A stretch of 64,000 nt of DNA from Macrostomum hystrix. Lineage: Eukaryota; Platyhelminthes; Macrostomidae. The DNA lies in NCBI GenBank assembly GCA_950097015.1, contig CATNEN010000038.1, positions 20,000,001-20,064,000 on the forward strand, in the 5' to 3' direction. The notes beneath the pieces are model-generated. The model saw only the letters and a program-made list of their open reading frames with translations, was not told the DNA's origin and ran no database searches. Shown one piece after another: positions 47,283 to 56,357 of the stretch. Every line of letters starts with the position of its first letter. Within the stretch, counting starts at the first letter, position 1. Made by a program: the position numbers and the translations under genes.

Positions 47283-47645
47283 ACCCCCTTTGAGGTAAGA
47301 AAATCACGCTTTAAAGCCCCGAGGCCAAAAAATGTAAAATATTCAACTTGAATATTATAATCAACTTTTCTTAATATCTACTCAATAAATAATGCTACCC
47401 CTTTCATATATCATGCTATACCTCCCGACAAAGCTTGCTAAACCCTTCGAAAATTCATGCTGCCCCCTTAATAAGTCGTGCTTTTGCATCGACAATTCAT
47501 GCTTTTCCCGCGCTAATTCATGCTGCCACTTAGATGGCTCATGCTTCCCGTCGAAAAGTCATGCTTTGCCACAATAATCCAAATTTTCCCCTCGTTATTT
47601 CCTGCTTCTCACTTGATAATTCATGCTATTTCGTCAATAATTTGT
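47271..47645 (-). mobile_element. Repeat segment E, copy 1 (with ~20-bp TTCATGCT array)
   Basis: Begins CTAGCAACCAAGACCCCC, then ATCACGCTTTAAAG, then degenerate 20-bp units around AATTCATGCT and CCCTCGATAA. The same order occurs from 49549. On the minus strand the end is a short hairpin, about 10 nt, then CTAG and T, as in Helitron 3' ends. Confidence 0.5.
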
Positions 47646-48190
47646 TGTAGTTTATCGTTACCATCGGCAGTTCGCCGACGCGGTAGTAGGGGTTCGGGTA
47701 CGGACCGCCCAAAGCTTGCCGGGGGAGAAGGGATGGGAAGCAGCGACCCTCGAGGCGTTCAGACACTCCGAGGAGAGACGGGATGGGCTTGGAGCGTACA
47801 GACACTCGCTAAACCCGGCACAGAAGGATGCTCGAAGGCTTTGACTGCGAGCGGGTAGCCACTCGACAGCCCCTGAGAGAGGTGGATGATGGGCTGGACG
47901 GGGTAGGGCTAAGCCACGCAGGGCTGGGGAGAGAGCAAACACACAAGGCTGAGAGCCGAGAGAGAGAGAGAAGGAGGCCGGCTAGCCAATCAGAAGTCTC
48001 CTTGGCGAGAGGCCTGATTAGACTAGCGAAGACGGCGCAGGGGGGCAGCCAATGGGCGAGCGACAAACAACGATAAAGGAGGGTGGCCTAAGCCGGGGCC
48101 GGGCAGAACTGGATTGAGCAGGTGGCCGGGGTGGAAGGGTTAGAGACGCAGGGGTCGGGGCAAGGTCATTGTGAGACGCAGCTCACAATC
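47646..48190. mobile_element. GC-rich insertion splitting the TTCATGCT array
   Basis: About 540 bp of GC-rich DNA with CCAATCAGAAG and GCCAATGGGCG, sharing CGGCTAGCCAATC with the block at 21830-22480. The 20-bp array continues on its far side (48195 onward). Possible solo LTR; termini not defined. Confidence 0.45.
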
Positions 48191-48194
48191 CTCT

Positions 48195-48480
48195 TGATAG
48201 ATTATACTCCCTCTCCATAATTCAGGCTTTCCCTTTATAATACATGCTTCCCTCTCGATAACTCATGCTTCCCATCGATAATTTATACTATTCCATCGAT
48301 AAATTATTCTTCTCCTGGAGAATTCATGTTTCCCCTTTAATGATTCGTGCTACCCCTCAATAAATTATTCCTGTGTCTTGAAAAAATGCTATTTCCTTAA
48401 GGTACTACGAGTATTACTCGTAGTATTATGGTATCCCCTAGTATTATGGTATTAAGGTATCCCCTTGCTAAATAACGCGT
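48195..48480 (+). repeat. Degenerate TTCATGCT array, continued, with a hairpin
   Basis: Units around TTCATGCTTCCC and TCGATAA decay toward 48400. A perfect inverted repeat with 11-bp arms (TACTACGAGTA, one-base loop) is at 48403-48425. Confidence 0.75.
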
Positions 48481-49545
48481 TTTAAAGAGTAAAAATGCTA
48501 TTAGCTAGGAATAAAATATTTTAACTTTCTCTGGATTGCAGCAATGATCAAAACACTTTTCTTAAGTTTAAAAAAACACGAAAAGCTACCTGTGCCCGAC
48601 CAGTCTTCATTGAGATTTGAATCTAATAACGCTTGAAGCAAAGCTAGAAAAATGTTAAAATTTAAAACTAATAACGCCTTTAGCTGTGCTCAACATAATT
48701 TTTTAGTTCTGAATCTGATAACGCATGCAGCTATGCTCAAAAAATATTTCCTTAGTTTTAGCATCGAATAACACTTGCTGCTACGCTCGAAAAACTTATA
48801 TTATTTTCTCACAGTGAGAACAGCAATAAATTAGCTAAAACTATTTGCTTCGACAGTAGCTTATCAAAAGTGCTTACTATTTAAATAAAAATAATAATAA
48901 AAACAGGAAATAACGTTTTTAACTGTTGATCATAGAAGATAAGAAGAAAAAGAAGCAGTAACAAAACTGATGCTGAGATTGGATCTGCATTCTGCAAAAT
49001 AACAAAAGTACTTTACTTCGGAGCTAGATGAAAAGAAAGCGGCACAATGATCGAAGTCGAGACCAGGTTTGATATTATAGAGGCTGCAGTTTTCATGGAT
49101 AGAAAGGAGGAGAGGTCTCGCTAGCATTGAGCATTATAAAAGCCCAATCATTGAAATCTGCTGTGTACGTTTTTCTTACCCGAAAAAAAACATTGTAAAC
49201 TTATCAAGTCAGCAATGGTACTTTGTACTTGACTGTACTTAAAAGTTTGTCATGTTGGAGATCCAAGTACGATCTACTTTGTATGACTTCAAATAAAATA
49301 AAATAATCAGATAAAACTGACAGTGCCTATATATTCTAAAGAAAAAAAGACCTCTAAAATATAGCAGCAAAATTCTGCTTTTTCGAATATTTAATGCCTT
49401 TAGAACAAAGCTAATTTCTAGCAAATTCGCATGTACAATGGTCATTGAGATAGCAAATATTTTAGAGAAAGGATCACGAAAATCAGACAATGCATTCGCT
49501 AGATCGACGATAAGATCTCTTTTTTACATTGAGTCATTTTTAGTA
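48480..49545. other. Intergenic, weakly repetitive
   Basis: Loose repeats of TAATAACGCTTGAAGC and GCTATGCTCAAAAA at 48470-48800; otherwise nothing recognised. Confidence 0.5.
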
Positions 49546-49634
49546 TAATTGACTAGCAACGAGGACCCCTTCGGGGAAAAAGTCACGCTTTAAAGAAAAA
49601 AAAGAAAAAATTATAAAAATGAATTAACATAAAA

Positions 49635-49853
49635 ACTATTATTATGTTAAACGTTCAAAAGTTTACAGCATGCTTTTTCGTTCCCTCTGTTTATTTGTTC
49701 GCTCAATATTTTTCGATTTAATTTAAATACATTTTCGGTTGTGTGTTTTTTATGGTTCGTTTGCCCTGAAGATGTCCGCCTTGGACGAAACGCGTCTTTA
49801 AATAATAAATGTTTGTCTTGACGTTTGCTCTTTTGCTAATAAATACTATTATT
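49635..49853 (+). mobile_element. ~210-bp insertion carrying a hammerhead-ribozyme-like motif
   Basis: Comparison with copy 1 of segment E shows extra sequence here, bounded by the direct repeat ACTATTATT (49635-49643 and 49845-49853). It holds the hammerhead core listed at 49766-49797 and no open frame. It resembles short non-autonomous ribozyme-bearing elements or Penelope-like element ends. Confidence 0.55.
49766..49797 (+). ncRNA. Hammerhead-ribozyme-like motif
   Basis: CTGAAGA (matching CUGANGA) is followed by a stem GTCC/GGAC with loop GCCTT, then GAAAC, then GCGTC. GAAACGCGTC is the form typical of hammerheads in Penelope-like elements and animal retrozymes (family knowledge). One unpaired T lies between the first box and the stem. 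A convincing stem I is not seen, so activity as a monomer is uncertain. Confidence 0.55.
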
Positions 49854-50974
49854 TTCTTTTCCTGAAATCTCCTCGATTAATCCTGCTGCCCCTTTGATAT
49901 ATATCATGCTATCCGCCGACAAAGCAAGCTACCTCCTCAATTTATGCTTTTCCGTCGATAATTCATGCTACACCCTTGATAATTCATACATTTCCTTTGT
50001 TAATTCATGCTTCACCCTCGTTAATACACGCTACCCTATGATATTGCATGCCTTCCCTCTATATTTTTCCTTACCCCTCAATCATTCATGTCATCCCTTT
50101 GATACATCGTGCTACCCCTCGATAATTTTTGCTACCCACTCAATTTATGCTTCCCCCTCGATAATTCATGCTTCCCCCTCGACAATTCATGCTTCCCCCT
50201 CGATAATTCATGCTTTTCCCTCGATAATTCATGCTTTTCCCTCGACAATTCATGCTTCCCCTCGATAATTCATGCTTCCCCCTCGATAACTCATGCTTCC
50301 CCTTCGGTAATTCATGCTTTCCCTCGATAACTTATTCTTCCCCAGGTTATTTCACGCTTTCCCGTTCGATAATTCATGCAAGTGTGTTGAATAATCATGA
50401 TATCCCTTGTTAATTTTGCTTTTCCTCGATAATTCGTGCTTTTACGTCGACAAGTTTTCTTCCCCTCGATATGTCATGCTTTCCGCTTGTTAATTCATGC
50501 TTTTCCCTGGATAATTCATGCTACCCCACTTGATAATTCATGTTTTTACTTCAATAAGTCATGCTACATCGTCGATATCGCATGCTTGATCGCTTTGATA
50601 ATTCAGAATTTTTTCAATCGTTTATTTATGCTTCATCCAGGATAATTTATGCTATACAGTCGATAATTCATGCTATCCCCTCAATAAATCATTATATCCT
50701 CTTAAAAAAGTGCTATACCCTCAAAGTATTATGTTATCCCCTGGAAATCTCATTTTTCGCCTAGAAATGTCATGCTATATCTTAAAGAAATCGTGAAATG
50801 CCGTAGATATCTAATGCTTTTCCCATTATTGTTATTTACGTGTTATATCATGCTCATATTCATCGTTATCTAGCGCTACGAGTATATTCATAAGTTTCAT
50901 GTTTTCCTTCGAAATATCATGCTTTTAAAATATGGAAAAAATAATGATTGCTTCCCTGCAGTTCAGCCTGTTGT

Positions 50975-51250
50975 AGATATGTATCGATTCTGAGCCTAGA
51001 TATGTATCGATTCTGAGCCTAGATATGTATCGATTCTGAGCCTAGATATGTATCGATTCTGAGCCTAGATATGTATCGATTCTGAGCCTAGATATGTATC
51101 GATTCTGAGCCTAGATATGTATCGATTCTGAGCCTAGATATGTATCGATTCTGAGCCTAGATATGTATCGATTCTGAGCCTAGACATATAATAATTCTGA
51201 GCTTAGATATCTATCAATTCCGAGCCTAGATTTCCATCGATTCTGAGCTT
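50975..51250 (+). repeat. 23-bp tandem repeat, about 9 clean copies
   Basis: Unit contains TAGATATGTATCGATTCTGA; three diverged copies follow before the 32/33-bp satellite begins. Confidence 0.95.
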
Positions 51251-51264
51251 GGATATCTATCGAT

Positions 51265-54200
51265 GTGGAATCTAAGACAGTAGCTTGCAACTTCAGGTAG
51301 AATCTAAGACAGTAGCTTGCAACTTCAGGTAGTAATCTAAGACAGTAGCTTGCAACTTCATGTAGAATCTAAGACAGTAACTTGCAACTTCAGGTAGTAA
51401 TCTAAGACAGTAGCTTGCAACTTCAGGTAGAATCTAAGACAGTAGCTTGCAACTTCAGGTAGTAATCTAAGACAGTAGCTTGCAACTTCATGTAGAATCT
51501 AAGACAGTAGCTTGCAACTTCATGTAGAATCTAAGACAGTAACTTGCAACTTCAGGTAGAATCTAAGACAGTAGCTTGCAACTTCATGTAGAATCTAAGA
51601 CAGTAGCTTGCAACTTCAGGTAGTAATCTAAGACAGTAACTTGCAACTTCAGGTAGTAATCTAAGACAGTAGCTTGCAACTTCAGGTAGAATCTAAGACA
51701 GTAGCTTGCAACTTCAGGTAGTAATCTAAGACAGTAGCTTGCAACTTCATGTAGAATCTAAGACAGTAACTTGCAACTTCAGGTAGTAATCTAAGACAGT
51801 AGCTTGCAACTTCAGGTAGAATCTAAGACAGTAGCTTGCAACTTCAGGTAGTAATCTAAGACAGTAGCTTGCAACTTCATGTAGAATCTAAGACAGTAAC
51901 TTGCAACTTCAGGTAGTAATCTAAGACAGTAGCTTGCAACTTCAGGTAGAATCTAAGACAGTAGCTTGCAACTTCAGGTAGTAATCTAAGACAGTAGCTT
52001 GCAACTTCATGTAGAATCTAAGACAGTAACTTGCAACTTCAGGTAGTAATCTAAGACAGTAGCTTGCAACTTCAGGTAGAATCTAAGACAGTAGCTTGCA
52101 ACTTCAGGTAGTAATCTAAGACAGTAGCTTGCAACTTCATGTAGAATCTAAGACAGTAACTTGCAACTTCAGGTAGTAATCTAAGACAGTAGCTTGCAAC
52201 TTCAGGTAGAATCTAAGACAGTAGCTTGCAACTTCAGGTAGTAATCTAAGACAGTAGCTTGCAACTTCAGGTAGAATCTAAGAAAGTAGCTTGCAACTTC
52301 AGGTAGTAATCTAAGACAGTAGCTTGCAACTTCAGGTAGTAATCTAAGACAGTAGCTTGCAACTTCAGGTAGTAATCTAAGACAGTAGCTTGCAACTTCA
52401 GGTAGAATCTAAGAAAGTAGCTTGCAACTTCAGGTAGTAATCTAAGACAGTAGCTTGCAACTTCAGGTAGTAATCTAAGACAGTAGCTTGCAACTTCAGG
52501 TAGAATCTAAGAAAGTAGCTTGCAACTTCAGGTAGTAATCTAAGACAGTAGCTTGCAACTTCAGGTAGTAATCTAAGACAGTAGCTTGCAACTTCAGGTA
52601 GAATCTAAGACAGTAGCTTGCAACTTCAGGTAGTAAGCTAAGACAGTAGCTTGCAACTTCAGGTAGAATCTAAGACAGTAGCTTGCAACTTCAGGTAGTA
52701 ATCTAAGACAGTAGCTTGCAACTTCAGGTAGAATCTAAGACAGTAGCTTGCAACTTCAGGTAGAATCTAAGACAGTAGCTTGCAACTTCAGGTAGTAATC
52801 TAAGACAGTAGCTTGCAACTTCAGGTAGTAATCTAAGACAGTAGCTTGCAACTTCAGGTAGTAATCTAAGACAGTAGCTTGCAACTTCAGGTAGAATCTA
52901 AGACAGTAGCTTGCAACTTCAGGTAGAATCTAAGACAGTAGCTTGCAACTTCAGGTAGAATCTAAGACAGTAGCTTGCAACTTCATGTAGAATCTAAGAC
53001 AGTAGCTTGCAACTTCAGGTAGTAATCTAAGACAGTAGCTTGCAACTTCAGGTAGTAATCTAAGACAGTAGCTTGCAACTTCAGGTAGAATCTAAGACAG
53101 TAGCTTGCAACTTCAGGTAGAATCTAAGACAGTAGCTTGCAACTTCAGGTAGTAATCTAAGACAGTAGCTTGCAACTTCATGTAGAATCTAAGACAGTAA
53201 CTTGCAACTTCAGGTAGAATCTAAGACAGTAGCTTGCAACTTCAGGTAGAATCTAAGACAGTAGCTTGCAACTTCAGGTAGAATCTAAGACAGTAGCTTG
53301 CAACTTCAGGTAGTAATCTAAGACAGTAGCTTGCAACTTCAGGTAGTAATCTAAGACAGTAGCTTGCAACTTCAGGTAGAATCTAAGAAAGTAGCTTGCA
53401 ACTTCAGGTAGTAATCTAAGACAGTAGCTTGCAACTTCATGTAGAATCTAAGACAGTAACTTGCAACTTCAGGTAGTAATCTAAGACAGTAGCTTGCAAC
53501 TTCAGGTAGAATCTAAGACAGTAGCTTGCAACTTCAGGTAGTAATCTAAGACAGTAGCTTGCAACTTCATGTAGAATCTAAGACAGTAACTTGCAACTTC
53601 AGGTAGTAATCTAAGACAGTAGCTTGCAACTTCAGGTAGAATCTAAGACAGTAGCTTGCAACTTCAGGTAGTAATCTAAGACAGTAGCTTGCAACTTCAT
53701 GTAGAATCTAAGACAGTAACTTGCAACTTCAGGTAGTAATCTAAGACAGTAGCTTGCAACTTCAGGTAGAATCTAAGACAGTAGCTTGCAACTTCAGGTA
53801 GTAATCTAAGACAGTAGCTTGCAACTTCAGGTAGTAATCTAAGACAGTAGCTTGCAACTTCAGGTAGTAATCTAAGACAGTAGCTTGCAACTTCAGGTAG
53901 AATCTAAGACAGTAGCTTGCAACTTCAGGTAGAATCTAAGACAGTAGCTTGCAACTTCAGGTAGAATCTAAGACAGTAGCTTGCAACTTCATGTAGAATC
54001 TAAGACAGTAGCTTGCAACTTCAGGTAGTAATCTAAGACAGTAGCTTGCAACTTCAGGTAGTAATCTAAGACAGTAGCTTGCAACTTCAGGTAGAATCTA
54101 AGACAGTAGCTTGCAACTTCAGGTAGAATCTAAGACAGTAGCTTGCAACTTCAGGTAGTAATCTAAGACAGTAGCTTGCAACTTCATGTAGAATCTAAGA

Positions 54201-55935
54201 CAGTAACTTGCAACTTCAGGTAGAATCTAAGACAGTAGCTTGCAACTTCAGGTAGAATCTAAGACAGTAGCTTGCAACTTCAGGTAGAATCTAAGACAGT
54301 AGCTTGCAACTTCAGGTAGTAATCTAAGACAGTAGCTTGCAACTTCAGGTAGTAATCTAAGACAGTAGCTTGCAACTTCAGGTAGAATCTAAGAAAGTAG
54401 CTTGCAACTTCAGGTAGTAATCTAAGACAGTAGCTTGCAACTTCAGGTAGTAATCTAAGACAGTAGCTTGCAACTTCAGGTAGAATCTAAGACAGTAGCT
54501 TGCAACTTCAGGTAGAATCTAAGACAGTAGCTTGCAACTTCAGGTAGTAATCTAAGACAGTAGCTTGCAACTTCAGGTAGAATCTTAGACAGTAGCTTGC
54601 AACTTCAGGTAGAATCTAAGACAGTAGCTTGCAACTTCAGGTAGAATCTAAGACAGTAACTTGCAACTTCAGGTAGTAATCTAAGACAGTAGCTTGCAAC
54701 TTCAGGTAGAATCTAAGAAAGTAGCTTGCAACTTCAGGTAGTAATCTAAGACAGTAGCTTGCAACTTCAGGTAGTAATCTAAGACAGTAGCTTGCAACTT
54801 CAGGTAGAATCTAAGACAGTAGCTTGCAACTTCAGGTAGAATCTAAGACAGTAGCTTGCAACTTCAGGTAGAATCTAAGACAGTAGCTTGCAACTTCAGG
54901 TAGAATCTAAGACAGTAGCTTGCAACTTCAGGTAGTAATCTAAGACAGTAACTTGCAACTTCAGGTAGAATCTAAGACAGTAGCTTGCAACTTCAGGTAG
55001 AATCTAAGACAGTAGCTTGCAACTTCATGTAGAATCTAAGACAGTAACTTGCAACTTCAGGTAGAATCTAAGACAGTAGCTTGCAACTTCAGGTAGAATC
55101 TAAGACAGTAGCTTGCAACTTCAGGTAGAATCTAAGACAGTAGCTTGCAACTTCAGGTAGTAATCTAAGACAGTAGCTTGCAACTTCAGGTAGTAATCTA
55201 AGACAGTAGCTTGCAACTTCAGGTAGAATCTAAGAAAGTAGCTTGCAACTTCAGGTAGTAATCTAAGACAGTAGCTTGCAACTTCAGGTAGTAATCTAAG
55301 ACAGTAGCTTGCAACTTCAGGTAGAATCTAAGACAGTAGCTTGCAACTTCAGGTAGAATCTAAGACAGTAGCTTGCAACTTCAGGTAGTAATCTAAGACA
55401 GTAGCTTGCAACTTCAGGTAGAATCTTAGACAGTAGCTTGCAACTTCAGGTAGAATCTAAGACAGTAGCTTGCAACTTCAGGTAGAATCTAAGACAGTAA
55501 CTTGCAACTTCAGGTAGTAATCTAAGACAGTAGCTTGCAACTTCAGGTAGAATCTAAGAAAGTAGCTTGCAACTTCAGGTAGTAATCTAAGACAGTAGCT
55601 TGCAACTTCAGGTAGTAATCTAAGACAGTAGCTTGCAACTTCAGGTAGAATCTAAGACAGTAGCTTGCAACTTCAGGTAGAATCTAAGACAGTAGCTTGC
55701 AACTTCAGGTAGAATCTAAGACAGTAGCTTGCAACTTCAGGTAGAATCTAAGACAGTAGCTTGCAACTTCAGGTAGAATCTAAGACAGTAGCTTGCAACT
55801 TCAGGTAGAATCTAAGACAGTAGCTTGCAACTTCAGGTAGAATCTAAGACAGTAGCTTGCAACTTCAGGTAGTAATCTAAGACAGTAGCTTGCAACTTTA
55901 GGTAGTAATCTAAGACAGTAGCTTGCAACTTCATG
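51265..55935 (+). repeat. 4.7-kb satellite with 32/33-bp unit, about 140 copies
   Basis: Unit contains AATCTAAGACAGTAGCTTGC and AACTTCAGGTAG. The two length classes differ by one T (GGTAGAATC and GGTAGTAATC), with further variants CATGTAG, AGTAACTTG and AAGAAAGTAG. Variants recur in fixed order; a rare AATCTTAGACAG unit occurs at 54581 and 55422, 841 bp apart, and the flanking order matches, showing higher-order blocks. Confidence 0.97.
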
Positions 55936-55939
55936 TGTC

Positions 55940-56357
55940 CAGACACTTGATGTTAATTGTGTCTTCACACGCAATGCCGTGCCACTGTCTAGACGTCACA
56001 CATGTGCCAACCCTAAGCGGCAGGTGCATGCGGTAAATTTACTTTTATCACGAAATCAATATCCTGTCTGGCTGAAAATCGATCCTCTTATTGGTCCAAT
56101 TTTTTTTAACTCGCAAATAACGCTTTACGCGTACTCGGAAGGTACGACTTAATATCCGCTTTTAAAATAAGAGCACCTGTTTGAGGTGCCGCTGCTGCCG
56201 GGTATTGATGTTGCGTGACGACTTTGCATACTATCTGGTCTATAAAAGTGTTCAAACATTGTCGCCAGTTTTACAATTCAAGCTGTCTGCTTCTGTTGTC
56301 ATTTCGTATCGTCAAAGTTGAGCGAATAATTTGAGAGCTTTGTTCCAGCGTATTGAT
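55940..56357 (+). promoter_or_regulatory. CAP gene promoter region
   Basis: TATAAAAG at 56241-56248 lies about 115 nt before the ATG, suggesting a start site near 56270-56280. TTTGTTCCAG ends 9 nt before the ATG and could be a 3' splice site. The rest of the stretch is unique sequence. Confidence 0.6.

Larger units (their letters stand above)
49549..50900 (-). mobile_element. Repeat segment E, copy 2 (with ~20-bp TTCATGCT array)
   Basis: Begins CTAGCAACGAGGACCCCTTC, then GTCACGCTTTAAAG, and after an insertion continues as in copy 1 with TCATGCTATCC and a kilobase of about 20-bp units (AATTCATGCTTCCCCTCGAT). On the minus strand the end is CCCCGAAGGGG hairpin, nine bases, CTAG, T. Confidence 0.55.

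Noticed and set aside
51265-55935. CRISPR-like array
   Set aside because: Units are contiguous with no unique spacers, and the sequence is eukaryotic nuclear DNA.
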